Below are positions 26,916 through 38,400 of a DNA stretch of 64,000 nucleotides, piece after piece. Source of the DNA: Pseudarthrobacter enclensis (GTDB lineage Bacteria; Actinomycetota; Actinomycetes; Actinomycetales; Micrococcaceae). The first letter of the stretch is position 1; every line of letters begins with the position of its first letter. Below the pieces are notes generated by a model. It saw only the letters and a list, made by a program, of their open reading frames with translations, was not told the origin of the DNA and did no database searches. Location of the stretch: positions 124,001 to 188,000 of the forward strand of contig NZ_JAUSRE010000001.1 of assembly GCF_030811655.1 (NCBI RefSeq). The letters are read 5' to 3'. Both the position numbers and the translations under genes were made by a program.

Positions 26916-28495
26916 AGCGGGATGTTCCCATGCTTCTTGGCGGGGAGGCTTGCGCGTTTGTCACGCAGGGCGCGCAGTCCCTTGATGATCTGGATGCGGG
27001 TGTCCGAGGGGGCGATCACGGCGTCCACGTAGCCAAGTTCGGCCGCCTGGTAGGGGTTGAGGAGTTCTTCCTCGTACTGCCGGATCACCTCGGCGCGGCG
27101 GGCTTCAACGTCGCCGCCGTCCTGGGCAACCGTGGCGAGGTCGCGCCGGTAGAGGATGTTCACGGCGCCCTGCGCGCCCATGACGCCGATCTGGGCCGTG
27201 GGCCAGGCCAGGTTCAGGTCGGCACCGAGCTTCTTGGAGCCCATGACGATGTAGGCGCCGCCGTAGGCCTTGCGGGTAATCACGGTGAGTTTGGGAACAG
27301 TGGCCTCAGCGTAGGCGTAGAGGAGTTTGGCGCCGCGGCGGATGATCCCCTGGAACTCCTGGTCCTTTCCGGGGAGGAAGCCGGGGACGTCCACCAGGGT
27401 GATGATGGGGATGTTGAAGGCGTCGCAGTGGCGCACGAATCGGGCCGCTTTTTCCGAGGCGGCGATGTCCAGGGTGCCGGCGAACTGCAACGGCTGGTTT
27501 GCCACGATGCCTACGGTGTGGCCCTCCACGCGGCCGTAGCCGATCATCACGTTGGGGGCGTACAGGGCCTGCATCTCCAGGAAGTGCCCGTCGTCCACGA
27601 TCTGCTCCACTACGGCACGCATGTCGTAGGGCTGGTTGGCGGAATCCGGGACCAGCGTGTCCAGGGCGACGTCGTCGTCGTCAATCTCCAGCTCCTGCTG
27701 GTGGCCCAGGACGGGTGCCTCTGCGAGGTTGTTGGAGGGGAGGAAGTCCAGCAGTTCGCGCACGAACTCGATGGCGTCGGTTTCATCCGAGGCCAGGTAG
27801 GTGGAAGTTCCGGTGGTGGCGTTGTGCTGGCGGGCGCCGCCGAGGGTTTCCATGTCCACGTCTTCACCGGTGACCGTCTTGATGACGTCGGGGCCGGTGA
27901 TGAACATGTGCGAGGTCTTGTCCACCATCACCACGTAGTCGGTGAGTGCCGGCGAGTAGGCAGCGCCGCCGGCGGACGGGCCCATGATGAGCGAGATCTG
28001 CGGCACCACGCCGCTGGCGTGGACGTTGTTGCGGAAGATATCCGCGAACATGGCCAGCGAGGCCACGCCTTCCTGGATGCGGGCGCCGCCGCCGTCCAGG
28101 ATGCCGACGACGGGGCAGCCGTTGCGGAGCGCAAACTCCTGGACCTTGACGATCTTTTCGCCGTTGACCTGGCTGAGGGAGCCGCCGTAGACCGTGAAGT
28201 CCTGGGAGTAGACGGCCACCAGCCGTCCGTCCACCGTGCCGTAGCCGGAAACCAGGCCGTCGCCGAGCGGCTTCTTCTTTTCCATGCCGAAGGCGGTGGA
28301 ACGGTGCACGGCCAGGGCGTCGAACTCGACAAACGAATCTTCGTCCAGCAGCATGGCGATGCGCTCGCGGGCCGTGTTCTTGCCGCGTGCATGCTGTTTT
28401 TCGATGGCCTCAGGGCCGGAGGGCTGTTCGGCACGCGCCTGGCGGTCGCGGAAATCGGCAATCTTTCCCGCTGTCGTTGTCAGATCGTGGCTCAT
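26912..28495 (-). CDS. accB: Acetyl/propionyl-CoA carboxylase beta subunit (carboxyltransferase)
   Basis: 527-residue carboxyltransferase that moves the carboxyl group from biotin on AccA3 to acetyl- or propionyl-CoA. Both crotonase-like halves are present: the N-terminal oxyanion-hole region with [16 protein letters not shown], and the C-terminal half with [13 protein letters not shown] and [14 protein letters not shown]. The residue usually governing acetyl versus propionyl choice lies in the ITGPDVIK segment (Asp form), suggesting a propionyl-preferring AccD5/PccB-like enzyme; this is a family inference. ATG 28495 with GGAG nearby. Followed by accE with a four-base overlap; divergent from an SDR gene. 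Confidence 0.92.
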   Translation of the reverse strand: MSHDLTTTAGKIADFRDRQARAEQPSGPEAIEKQHARGKNTARERIAMLLDEDSFVEFDALAVHRSTAFGMEKKKPLGDGLVSGYGTVDGRLVAVYSQDFTVYGGSLSQVNGEKIVKVQEFALRNGCPVVGILDGGGARIQEGVASLAMFADIFRNNVHASGVVPQISLIMGPSAGGAAYSPALTDYVVMVDKTSHMFITGPDVIKTVTGEDVDMETLGGARQHNATTGTSTYLASDETDAIEFVRELLDFLPSNNLAEAPVLGHQQELEIDDDDVALDTLVPDSANQPYDMRAVVEQIVDDGHFLEMQALYAPNVMIGYGRVEGHTVGIVANQPLQFAGTLDIAASEKAARFVRHCDAFNIPIITLVDVPGFLPGKDQEFQGIIRRGAKLLYAYAEATVPKLTVITRKAYGGAYIVMGSKKLGADLNLAWPTAQIGVMGAQGAVNILYRRDLATVAQDGGDVEARRAEVIRQYEEELLNPYQAAELGYVDAVIAPSDTRIQIIKGLRALRDKRASLPAKKHGNIPL

Positions 28496-28624
28496 CAAGT
28501 GTCTCCGGCTCTGTAGCAGGTCAGTTCTGTTGGCTGGCGGGCCGCACTGTCCGGAGCGTTAAGTAGCATCCACACAAAAGACGAACCCTGCTGGCAAGTC
28601 TAGTGACGCTTTGGACGCCCGCAG

Positions 28625-28641
28625 CTGTAGGGATCCTACAA
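28625..28641. promoter_or_regulatory. Inverted repeat shared with the accA3 upstream region
   Basis: CTGTAG-GGATC-CTACAA, arms TGTAGG/CCTACA, between divergent accB and SDR genes. It matches the 18485-18501 site upstream of accA3 in 14 of 17 positions. It could bind a common fatty-acid regulator. Confidence 0.45.
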
Positions 28642-28698
28642 TTTTCTGCCGTTCCAGCAACCCCTCCACAATGTTACTCGCTGGTAACTTAGTTGGGC

Positions 28699-28704
28699 TA
28701 CAGT
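28699..28704 (+). promoter_or_regulatory. -10 element for leaderless SDR gene
   Basis: TACAGT, then GGTCTC, then the ATG start at 28711. Confidence 0.5.
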
Positions 28705-28710
28705 GGTCTC

Positions 28711-29598
28711 ATGACTTCAAGCGACGATGCTTTGCATGCTTCTGAAAGCCCGTACCGGGCAGCAGGTTCCCTCGCCGGTCGGACCATCCTCATTTCCGGC
28801 GGAAGCCGGGGAATCGGCCTGGCCATCGCCAGGAGGGCGGCGCGCGACGGCGCCAACATCGTGCTCCTGGCCAAGACGGGCGAACCGCACCCAAAACTGG
28901 AGGGCACGGTGTACACCGCCGCCGCCGAACTTGAAAAGGCCGGCGGCCAGGCGTTGCCGCTGGTGGGCGATGTGCGCCGGGATGAGGATGTTGCCGGCGC
29001 CGTGGAAGCCGCCGTTGACCGCTTCGGCGGAATCGACGTCGTCATTAACAACGCCTCGGCCATCGACCTGTCCGCCACGGACGCTGTGGACATGAAGAGG
29101 TACGACCTGATGCAGGACATCAACGTCCGGGGCACCTTCCTGCTGTCCAAGCTTGCGCTCCCGGCACTCCGGGCCTCCGAGCAGGGGCAGATCCTCACCC
29201 TCTCGCCGCCGCTGAACCTCGATCCGTCCTGGGCGGCCCGGCACCTCGCCTACACCATGGCCAAATACGGCATGAGCCTGACAACGCTGGGCCTTGCCGA
29301 GGAACTGAAGGCCGACGGGATCCGGGTGAACTCGCTCTGGCCCTGCACGCTGATCGACACAGCCGCCATCCGCAACATGCCGCACGGTGAGGCCATGGTC
29401 CTTGCGGCCCGCGGACCGCAGATCATGGCGGACGCAGCCCACGCAGTCCTCACCGGAGGCAACCTTGCACCCGGCGCCCCGCCGTCGGGCAACTTCTACA
29501 CGGATGAGCAGGTCCTCAGCGCCGCCGGGGTGACCGACTTCCGCCCCTACAGCCTCGGCGCACCGGAAGACCGGCTGGTCCCGGACATCTTCCTGTAG
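28711..29598 (+). CDS. Short-chain dehydrogenase/reductase, HSDL2-like
   Basis: 295-residue NAD(P)-dependent SDR. The cofactor motif is SGGSRGIGLAIARRAA near residues 30-46, the structural NNAS lies near 116, and the catalytic Tyr-Lys is in YTMAKYG (YxxxK). The Ser position before it reads SPPLNLDP, as in hydroxysteroid-dehydrogenase-like 2 proteins, so the Ser/Tyr/Lys triad is plausible. Its position next to accB suggests a role in acyl-CoA or lipid metabolism, which is inference. ATG 28711 with TACAGT six bases upstream; no ribosome site. Confidence 0.87.
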   Translation: MTSSDDALHASESPYRAAGSLAGRTILISGGSRGIGLAIARRAARDGANIVLLAKTGEPHPKLEGTVYTAAAELEKAGGQALPLVGDVRRDEDVAGAVEAAVDRFGGIDVVINNASAIDLSATDAVDMKRYDLMQDINVRGTFLLSKLALPALRASEQGQILTLSPPLNLDPSWAARHLAYTMAKYGMSLTTLGLAEELKADGIRVNSLWPCTLIDTAAIRNMPHGEAMVLAARGPQIMADAAHAVLTGGNLAPGAPPSGNFYTDEQVLSAAGVTDFRPYSLGAPEDRLVPDIFL

Positions 29599-29643
29599 CG
29601 AAACCTGCCTGGGCGGCGCACCGCCGGGCACGATTCGGCTCGG

Positions 29644-29649
29644 TAGGAT
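29644..29649 (+). promoter_or_regulatory. -10 element for leaderless birA
   Basis: TAGGAT, then TTAGGC, then the ATG start at 29656. Confidence 0.55.
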
Positions 29650-29655
29650 TTAGGC

Positions 29656-30564
29656 ATGGACGACGCACACGCACCGGGCACCCCCCTGAACCGAGGGGAC
29701 CTGGCCGACCAGCGCTTCCTCTCCGCCACGGGGATTCCCCGGCTCGACGTGGTGGACTCCACCGGCTCGACGAACGCAGACCTACTGCGCGGCGCCACAG
29801 TGGATCCGGCGGCGTGGCCCGACCTCTCCGTTCTCACCGCCGAGTACCAGACCGCGGCGCGGGGCCGGCTGGACCGGCATTGGGAAGCGCCGCCGCTGAG
29901 TTCGGTGTCCGTCTCCGTGGTGCTGCGCCCGGTCAACGCAGAGGGCAGGCCGCTGCCCACCCAGAGCTACTCGTGGCTGTCCCTGATCGCAGCACTCGCG
30001 CTGCGCGAGACCCTCCTGGAGACGGCCGGCATTCCGGCGGAGCTCAAATGGCCTAACGATGTCCTGGTGCGGGGCAGGAAGATCGCGGGCATCCTGGCCC
30101 AGCTTGGACCCATGACGGACGGCAGGGTGCCCCCCGTCATCCTGGGCACCGGCCTGAACGTGACGCTGCGTGAGAATGAGCTTCCGGTTCCCACGGCCAC
30201 CTCGGTGGCCCTGGAAGGTGCCCGCACCACGGACCGCACCGCCCTCCTGAAGAGCTACCTGTCGCACTTTGCGGCCCTGTACCGCAGTTTCTGCAACGCC
30301 GACGGCGACCCCGCTGCCGGTATGGCCGGTGGCCCGTCCCTTCACAAGAGGGTGGAAGCCGTGATGGTCACGCTGGGCAAGCAGGTCCGCGCGCAGTTGC
30401 CCGGCGACCACGAAATCATTGGACACGCTTCGCGGCTGGACGAATACGGCTCCCTGCTGGTGGTGGACAGTAACTCACGCGAGCATGTGGTGACTGCGGG
30501 GGACGTGGTGCACCTGCGGCCCTGGACCTCGCCGGATGAACCCGACCAAGGCGGTTATGCGTAA
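29656..30564 (+). CDS. birA: Biotin--[acetyl-CoA-carboxylase] ligase
   Basis: 302-residue ligase that attaches biotin to the BCCP lysine of AccA3 through biotinyl-AMP. The catalytic loop is ARGRLDRHW, and KWPNDVLVRGRKIAGILAQL forms the biotin/lysine-binding strand. The C-terminal SH3-like domain ends at VVTAGDVVHLRPW. There is no N-terminal winged helix, so it is a monofunctional (class I) ligase without repressor activity. It overlaps the PH-domain gene by 8 bases, and location near accB matches the mycobacterial birA-accD5 neighbourhood. ATG 29656 lies six bases after TAGGAT. Confidence 0.93.
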   Translation: MDDAHAPGTPLNRGDLADQRFLSATGIPRLDVVDSTGSTNADLLRGATVDPAAWPDLSVLTAEYQTAARGRLDRHWEAPPLSSVSVSVVLRPVNAEGRPLPTQSYSWLSLIAALALRETLLETAGIPAELKWPNDVLVRGRKIAGILAQLGPMTDGRVPPVILGTGLNVTLRENELPVPTATSVALEGARTTDRTALLKSYLSHFAALYRSFCNADGDPAAGMAGGPSLHKRVEAVMVTLGKQVRAQLPGDHEIIGHASRLDEYGSLLVVDSNSREHVVTAGDVVHLRPWTSPDEPDQGGYA

Positions 30565-31156
30565 GAACCTCCTTCCCGGGGAGCAGGTCATCGTCACTAC
30601 CCGCCCGCAGCCCAGGAAGCTGGCCGGGGCAGCCGTGGCGTTCGTGCTGGCCCCGGCGCTGGCGGCGTACGGCAGCGCCTGGATCATCCGGGGCGGCGCA
30701 GCACGCCTGGCCCCCGCCCTCGGCCGCCAATGGACTCCCTGGCTGGTCGCCGCGTGCATCGTCGCAGCTGCTGCCGTGTGGCTGGGCTACTGCCTGCCCC
30801 GCCTGCTCCGCTGGCAGGGGACACGCTACATCCTGACCAGCCACCGGCTGGTGGCCCGCTACGGACTGCTGAACCGACGCGACCAGCAGGTGAACCTGGC
30901 ATCGGTGCGCAACCTCACGGTCCATGAATCGGTGCTGCAGCGACTGGTGCGCTCGGGGAATATATCCTTGGAAACCGGGCACCAGGGTCTTGTGACCTTT
31001 CGCGATGTGCCCGAGGTTGCCAGGTTCCGCGACTTTATCCTCGACGCGATCGGGGAACTGCCGGACGACAGCGGGGCCCAGCCGGGCGGCGCGACGTATT
31101 ACCCCGCCGGTGCTTTTCCGGAGGACATGAGAGAAGGTGGACGGGATGACCGATGA
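30557..31156 (+). CDS. PH-domain (bPH2-like) membrane protein
   Basis: 199-residue membrane protein of unknown function. Two hydrophobic segments lie near residues 23-46 (LAGAAVAFVLAPALAAYGSAWI) and 64-85 (LVAACIVAAAAVWLGYCLP). They are followed by a bacterial pleckstrin-homology domain beginning TRYILTSHRLVARYGLLNRRDQQVNLASV. ATG 30557 overlaps birA by eight bases; an in-frame ATG at 30536 would add seven residues and a longer overlap. Homologues sit next to birA in mycobacteria (Rv3278c). The cyclase gene overlaps its 3' end, so birA-PH-cyclase is one unit. Confidence 0.82.
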   Translation: MRKNLLPGEQVIVTTRPQPRKLAGAAVAFVLAPALAAYGSAWIIRGGAARLAPALGRQWTPWLVAACIVAAAAVWLGYCLPRLLRWQGTRYILTSHRLVARYGLLNRRDQQVNLASVRNLTVHESVLQRLVRSGNISLETGHQGLVTFRDVPEVARFRDFILDAIGELPDDSGAQPGGATYYPAGAFPEDMREGGRDDR

Positions 31157-32354
31157 GGCCCAGCAGGAACGCGTCGAGCACATCCCAACCCGCGCCGCCT
31201 TTGGTCCCGACGGTGGATCTTCCGCAGGCCCGTCGACCGACCCGACCGGATCCGAACCCGCTTCCACCGCGGCGGCGACCGGGATGGACCGCCACCCGCC
31301 CACCGGCGTCATGTCCGCCGAACGCCTCGCCATGAAAGCCCTCGAAGCCCGCCTTTTGGGCGGGGAACGCAAGCTCCGCCGTCGTGAAGTTGCCGCCGGC
31401 GCCGGGCTCTCCCTCCTCTCCGCCCGCAAGCTCTGGCGGGCATTGGGATTTCCGAACTTCGGCGACGAGGACGTTGCCTTCACCGAACGGGACCAGGCGG
31501 CGCTGTCCACCGTGGTCGACCTGGTCCGAGCCGGCAAGCTCACGGAGGAAGCCGCCATCTCGGTCACCCGCTCCATCGGCCAGATGACCGACCGCATGGT
31601 CGTCTGGCAGATCGAAGCCCTGGTGGAGGACATGGTCCACGAACAGGGAGTCACCGACGCGGTGGCCCGCAAGCGGCTGGTCAACGAACTTCCCGCACTG
31701 GTGGACGCCCTTGAGGAGGTCCTGGTCTACTCCTGGCGGCGGCAGCTCAACGCGGGGGTCCAGCGGCTGGCAGTCCGGGCCGAGGCCGGCCTGCAGGCCA
31801 GCGAAGAGGGCCGGGAAGGCGACGAGGACGACGCCCCGCTGCCCCTGGCCCGCGCCGTGGGGTTCGCAGACCTGGTGTCCTACACCAGCCTGTCCCGGCG
31901 GATGAACGAGAAGACTCTCGCGCGGCTGGTCCAGCGCTTTGAGAACAAATGCGCCGAGATCATTTCCGTGGGCGGCGGCAGGCTGGTCAAGACCGTGGGT
32001 GACGAAGTCCTGTACATCGCCGAAACCCCGGCGGCCGGGGCAGAGATTTCGCTGGCACTGGCCGAGGCCTTCACCGAGGACGAGATCCTCCCCGAAGCCC
32101 GGGTGGCCATGGTGTGGGGGAGGATCCTGTCGCGCCTGGGCGACATCTACGGACCCACCGTCAATCTCGCGGCACGCCTGACCACCCTCGCCGACCCGGG
32201 GACGGTGCTGGTGGATTCCATGACGGCGTCCGCGCTGGAGCACGACGAGCGGTTCGTGATGACGCCCCAGGCTCCGGAGAACGTCCGCGGCTTCGGCGAG
32301 ATCAACCCGGTCCAGCTCTCCCGCGGCCGTGGCAAGGGCCTGGTCCTGGACTAG
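31146..32354 (+). CDS. Class III adenylate cyclase with N-terminal regulatory domain
   Basis: 402-residue soluble cyclase making cAMP from ATP. Residues 60-225 are an all-helical N-terminal domain (LRRREVAAGAGLSLLSARKLWRALGF...) like the pH-sensing autoinhibitory domain of mycobacterial Rv1264. The catalytic domain (about 235-375) has the metal Asp242 in GFADLVSYT, substrate Lys282 and metal Asp286 in VKTVGDE, and the DIYGPTVNLAARL segment with the adenine Asp and transition-state Asn/Arg; all six catalytic positions appear intact. ATG 31146 overlaps the PH gene; AGAAGG precedes it. No membrane segment. Confidence 0.9.
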   Translation: MTDEAQQERVEHIPTRAAFGPDGGSSAGPSTDPTGSEPASTAAATGMDRHPPTGVMSAERLAMKALEARLLGGERKLRRREVAAGAGLSLLSARKLWRALGFPNFGDEDVAFTERDQAALSTVVDLVRAGKLTEEAAISVTRSIGQMTDRMVVWQIEALVEDMVHEQGVTDAVARKRLVNELPALVDALEEVLVYSWRRQLNAGVQRLAVRAEAGLQASEEGREGDEDDAPLPLARAVGFADLVSYTSLSRRMNEKTLARLVQRFENKCAEIISVGGGRLVKTVGDEVLYIAETPAAGAEISLALAEAFTEDEILPEARVAMVWGRILSRLGDIYGPTVNLAARLTTLADPGTVLVDSMTASALEHDERFVMTPQAPENVRGFGEINPVQLSRGRGKGLVLD

Positions 32355-32360
32355 GACGCG

Positions 32361-32374
32361 ACCCGGCGCCGGGT
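32361..32374 (+). terminator. Short palindromic hairpin after the cyclase gene
   Basis: Perfect 14-bp palindrome ACCCGGCGCCGGGT followed by TTCC, seven bases after the stop. A second, looser repeat (CCGGGTTT/AAACCGG) overlaps it. Likely ends the birA operon before the large surface-protein gene. Confidence 0.45.
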
Positions 32375-32499
32375 TTCCAAACCGGCCCGGAAGTATTTGT
32401 CCATTTGCTGGCGTATAGGGGTATCGTTGTGGTGCCCGGGGGTCCTGTGATGCCGGCTGCCCGGCAACGAGCCAAAATCTATCCGGGGGATTTCCACTC

Positions 32500-35400
32500 A
32501 TGAACCGTCGCGGACAAACGCGCCCTAAGAGCCCTGGCGCCGCTGTATCCCCATGGCGCCGGATGATGCGCTCCCGCCGGATCGCTGGTACTGCTTTTGG
32601 TGCTGTGGTGGCGGTAGTGGTGACGGGTGCTGTGTTGTATCCGGGGTTTAAGACCACTGAGGTGGAGTTGAATGACGGTGGCGTGTGGGTGGTGTCGAAG
32701 TCGAAGAATGCTGTGGGGCGGTTGAATTATCCGTCCCGGGTGTTGGATGGCGCGGTCACGCCGGCATCGACGACGTTTGATGTGTTGCAGCATGCGGGTG
32801 AGGTGTTTGTCGATGATGTGACTGGTTCGACGTTGAACCAGGTGTCTCCGGCGAATATGCGTTTGGGTGGGGATAAGCAGTTGCCGGGTTCTGCTGTGGT
32901 GAGTTTTGGTGCGCAGACGATTTCTGTAACGGAGGCGTCGTCGGGGAAGGTGTGGGCTGTTTCGCCGTCGACGGTGAATGGTTTTGATAAGGAAGCGTCG
33001 GAGCCGGTGCTGGTGGGTTCTGCGGGCATTGTGTCTGTGGTTGGTTCTGATGACCGGATTTATTCTGCGGATCCGAAGACCGGGGTGGTGACGGTGACGG
33101 GTGTGGATGCCGGTGGGGAGAAGGTGTCGTCCGAGTCCAGCGCCTGGGATGGGCTTAAGGGTGCCGGGGATTTGCAGATGACGGTGGTGGGGGACCAGCC
33201 GGTGGTGTTGGATGCTGCAGCGGGGAATTTGTTTTTGGCTGGTGGGAAGCGGTTGGCGCTGGATGATGCGCGGGATGCGAAGCTCCAGCAGCCGGGGCCT
33301 GGCAGTGATGTTGTTGCTGTTGCGACGCGCAAGGCGTTGGTGAAGCAGCCGCTGGGCGGGGGTACGGCCAAGACGGTGACGTTCGACGGCGAGGGCGTCC
33401 CGGCTGCTCCGGTGCAGTTGGGCGGTTGTGTGCATGCGGCGTGGTCTGGGGCGAACAAGTATGTCCGGGACTGTGTCAATGATGGTGATGACAAGAAGGT
33501 GGACGTGCCGAAGGCGAGTGCGTCGCCGTCGTACGTCTTCCGGGTGAACCGGGACCTGGTGGTCCTCAATGATGTGAACTCCGGGAACGTGTGGCTGGTG
33601 AACCAGAACATGCAGCTGGTCAACAACTGGGACGACGTCATCCCGCCCAAGAACCAGTCCGACGACCAGGACCAGGAGTCGGCGGACAACAACACGATCA
33701 ACATCCTGCCGGACCGCACCAAGCCCAACCGTCCGCCGGAAACCAAGCCCGACGTCATCGGGGTCCGGCCCGGGCGCACCACCGTCCTCAGCGTCCTGGA
33801 CAACGACTCGGACCCCGACGGCGACGTCCTCACGGCGGCTGTTGCGGCGGGCGCCGGACCGAAAGTCGGGACGCTGGAAAGCATCTACGGCGGAACTGCC
33901 TTCCAGATCACCGTGCAGGCGGACGCCAAGCCGGGCACGGAGACCTTCAATTACAGTGCCTCGGACGGACGCGGCCTGTCCGCAACCGGCCAGGTCACAC
34001 TCAGCGTGGTGGGACCGGACGAAAACAAGCCGCCGAAGTTCAAGCGCGGTGAGGACACCACCATGCTGGTGGAACAGGGCAAAACCGTCAGCCAGAACAT
34101 CCTTACCGACTGGATCGACCCCGACGGCGACGACCTGGTCCTGCTGGACGCGAAAGCGGACAACGACCAGGACCAGGTCAAGGTCCGGCGCGACGGCCTG
34201 CTCACCTTCCAGGACTCCGGCGCAACCGCCGGCAAGAAGAACGTCCAGGTCACCATCTGGGACGGCCGGGCCACCGTCACCGGCAAGGTAGTGGTCAACG
34301 TCCGGCCGCCCGGAGCCCTGGCACCGGTGGTCAACGCTGACCACGTCACCGCCGTGGTGGGCCAGGACCTGGTCATCTCCCCGCTGAAGAACGACGTCGA
34401 CCCCAACGGCGGCGCCCTCCGCCTGGCACAGGTGGAAGCCAACGGCCCCGCCGAACTTGGCCCCGTTACCGACGGCGGCACGTTCACCTTCCGCAGTACT
34501 ACCCCCGGACCCGTCTACCTGACGTACATCGCCAGCAACGGGCCCCAGAGCAGCCAAGGCCTCATCCGCGTGGACGTGGAGTCCGGTAACGACGGCGGCG
34601 ACCCCGTGGCCGTCCACGACGTAGCCCTGATGCCCACCGGCGGAAGCGTGCTGTTGGACCCGCTGGCCAATGACTCCGATCCCTCCGGCGGCGTCCTGGT
34701 GCTGCAGTCCGTCAAGCTCCCTGATCACGCCGCCGTATCCGTCAGCGTGATCAACCACAGCGTCCTGCGGATCACGGACATCCTGGGGACCAAGGATCCC
34801 ATCCTGTTCGAATACACCATGTCCAACGGCAGGAAATCGGCTACCGGAAGCGTGTCCGTGGTACCCGTCCCGGCCCCTGCGGTGCTGGAAGCGCCGCAGC
34901 CCAAACCGGACGAGGTGAATGTCCGTGTCAACGACGTAGTCACTATTCCGGTCCTGGACAACGACACGCACCCGCAGGGCCAGGAGTTGACGGTGGACCC
35001 CGTGCTGCCGCAGCCCGTGGACCCGGCCGACGGCAAGAGCTTCGTCTCCGAGAACAACCTGCGGTTCATCGCCGGGAGCCAGCCAAAGACCGTGCGTGCC
35101 ATCTACAACGCCGTGGATCCGGAAGGCCAAAAGAGCGCCGCCGCCGTCACTATCCACATCCTCCCGCTGGAAGGCGCCGAGAACTCACGGCCCCAGCCGA
35201 AGAACCTCACTGCCCGCGTAGTGGCGGCAGGCACTGTCAGGATCCCCGTTCCACTGGACGGAATCGATCCCGATGGCGACTCCGTCCAGCTGACCGGTAT
35301 TGACAGCACTCCTGCCATGGGCACGGCCACAGTAGGCAGCAACTTCATTGACTTCACCGCAGCCGGGGACGGTGCCGGTACCGATACCTTCCGCTACAAG

Positions 35401-38400
35401 GTGGTGGACCGCCAGGGGGCCGTGAACACGGGGACCGTGACGGTGGGCATCGCGCCGCGCGGCGAGACCAACCAAAAGCCCACCCCGGTGGACGACGAGG
35501 TCCGGGTGCGCCCGGGCCGCCAGATCGCAGTGGACGCAACCGCCAATGACACGGATCCCGACGGCGACCGCATCCGCATCCTGACCGACGGCATCGAGGC
35601 TGATCCCGCCCTTCAGGCCACCGTCAGCAAGAACAGCGGCCGCATCATCCTCCAGGCCCCGAACGAGGCCGGGACCTACAACGTCCGGTACACCGTTGCG
35701 GATGACCGGGATGCCACCGCGCAGGCCACCATCCGCCTGGTGGTGGACAAGGACGTACCCCTGAAGGCGCCGATTGCGCGGGATGACAGGGTGACCTCGG
35801 CGCAGGCCATGGGCAAGACTGCCGTGGACGTGCCGGTCCTCAAGAACGACGAGGACCCGGACGGCGTGGGCGAAAACCTGAAGATCAGTACCGGGGCCGC
35901 AACGGCCCGGCCCGGCGGCAACGGCAATGTGCTGGTCGACCTCACCGAACAGCCCCAGCTCATCCCGTACACCGTAGAGGACGTTGACGGCCTGCAGTCC
36001 ACGGCCATCATCTGGGTGCCCGGCCTCGGGCAGCAGGTACCCACCCTCGCCAAGGACGAAGTCCTCGAAGTGGTCGCCGGCCAGTCCGTCGACGTCGACC
36101 TCAAGGAATGGGTCAAGGTACGGGAAGGGCGCTCGCCCCGCCTGACCCAGGCTGACCGGATCAAGCTCATCGGTGCCGACGGCGGCGACCCGGTCACCCG
36201 GGACGGCGCCGGCCTGAAGTACGCGGCAGGTGCGGACTACGTTGGGCCGGGGTCATTGACCTTCGAGGTGACGGACGGTACGGGACCTGACGATCCGGCC
36301 GGCCTGAAGTCCACCCTCAGCATCCGCACGAAGGTCCTCCCGGACCCCAACAAGAACAATCCGCCGGAGCTGCTTGGGGCTGACGTGGACGTCCCCAAGG
36401 GCGACTCGGCCAGCACCGACCTGGGCAAACTGACCTCCGACCCTGACCGGGACGACGTCGAAAACATGAAGTACGAGCTCGTAGGGAATGCCCCCGCCGG
36501 CTTCAATGCGAGCATTGAGGGCAAGTCCCTGAAGGTGTCGGCGGCCGATTCGACGGCTCCCGGAACCCGCGGCGCGGTGCAGGTGAAGGCCACGGATCCC
36601 CGGGGCCTCGCGGCGACGGCCACGTACCAGCTTGGGGTCACCGCTTCCAACCGGCCCAAGCCTGTGGCCAACGACGATGTGGAACCAAACGCTGCCGCCG
36701 GCAAGCCCGTGACCATCAACGTCCTGGCCAACGACGCCAACCCATTCCCCGAGACCCCGTTGAAGATCATTGCCGCCAACACCGAAACGGGCAGCGGCAC
36801 TGTGGGCGTCAACGGTGACTCGGTGACCGTCACGCCGGCGCCCGGCTTTACCGGAACCATGGTGGTGACTTATACGGTGGAGGACAAGACCGGCGACGAT
36901 TCCCGGCATGCCACGGCGCGCATCCGGCTCACCGTCAAGGACAAGCCCGCAGCACCCACCACGCCCCAGGCCCAAAGCGTGGGGGACCAGACTGCGCTGC
37001 TGAACTGGTCCGCTCCTGCGGACCGTGGCTCGCCCATCACCAAATACACCGTCTATGGGGAAGGTGGCTTCCGGCAGGACTGCCCCGCCAACACCTGCAC
37101 CCTGAACGGCCTGACCAACAACACCACCTACCACTTCCAGGTGACGGCCACCAATGAGTTCGGTGAGTCCGACCGGTCCCCGGCATCGGCTGATGTCCGC
37201 CCCGACGTGAAGCCGGATACGCCGCTGGCGCCGTCGCTGAAGTTCGGTGACAAGCAACTGACGGTCAACTGGACCGCTCCGGCGAGCAAGGGCTCACCGG
37301 TGAAGTCCTACGACCTTGAGATCTCCCCGGCACCGGCCGGCCAGAACGCCCAGGTCCAGGGACTGACGTCCGTCAACTATGTCTGGAAGGGCCTGCAGAA
37401 CGGCGTGTCCTACAAGGTCCGGGTCCTGGCACGCAACGATGCCAGGGATCCGTCCGAATGGAGCGCGTACTCAGCCGCGGAGGTCCCCGCGGGCGTGCCC
37501 GCCACGCCTACCGCCCCGAGCGTGTCCCAGGCAACGCCGGTCGGCTCGCAGAGCCAGCTGCGGGTGGTCTGGTCCGCGCCGAACAACAACGGTGACCCCG
37601 TCTCGGCCTATACCCTGACCACCCTCCGCGGCGGTGCGGCGATATCCAGCCAGCAGGTGGGTGGCACGTCGCAGAACGTGACGGTGGATAACTCGGAGTC
37701 CAACTACACGTTCACCGTGGCGGCCACCAACAAGGCCGGCACCAGCGCCACCAGCGCCCAGTCGGCACCCATCCGGGCGGCAGGCAAACCCGGCCAGGTG
37801 AGCAGCGGAACTGTCGCGGACACCGGGAACAGCGGACAGCTCAAGGTCACGTTCACCCCGCTCACGGAGGCGCAGCGCAACGGCTCCACCGCGAGCGAGA
37901 TCGCCTACTCCTACCGGACGTCCTCGGGCCAGTCCGGATCGATCGCTGCCCCCGGGGGCAACATCAACGGGCTTCCCAACGGAACCGACGTGACCGTCAC
38001 GATCATCGCCACCTCCACCAAGAACAACATGTCCGGGGATGCCAAGGCCATCGGCACGGGCAATCCGTACGGACCGCCCAACGCGCCGGGCGTTAACGGT
38101 ATGGCGTCCACGCAGGGCGACGGCCAGGTGCACTGGACCTGGAACAACCCCAACATGAATGGCCGGCCGCTCAACCACTTCGAGGTCAGCATGGACGGCG
38201 GGGGATGGCAAAATGTTGGCACCGCCAACCGCTTCGACGCCTCAGCTGGAGGTTGGAGCAAGAGCCACAACCTGCGGGTTCGGGCCGTCTCCGTTGTGAA
38301 TGGCGATATTGGCGGTCCCGCCACTTCCACGTCCGGTGCCGACCCCACCCCGCCGCCTGCCCCGACCAAGGTCAGGGTCAAGGCATCGGTCGTCAACAGC

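Noticed and set aside
32479..35157. 892-residue open frame antisense to the giant surface-protein gene
   Set aside because: The translation is Arg/His/Pro-rich without domains or a ribosome site. It is explained by the codon bias of the sense gene.
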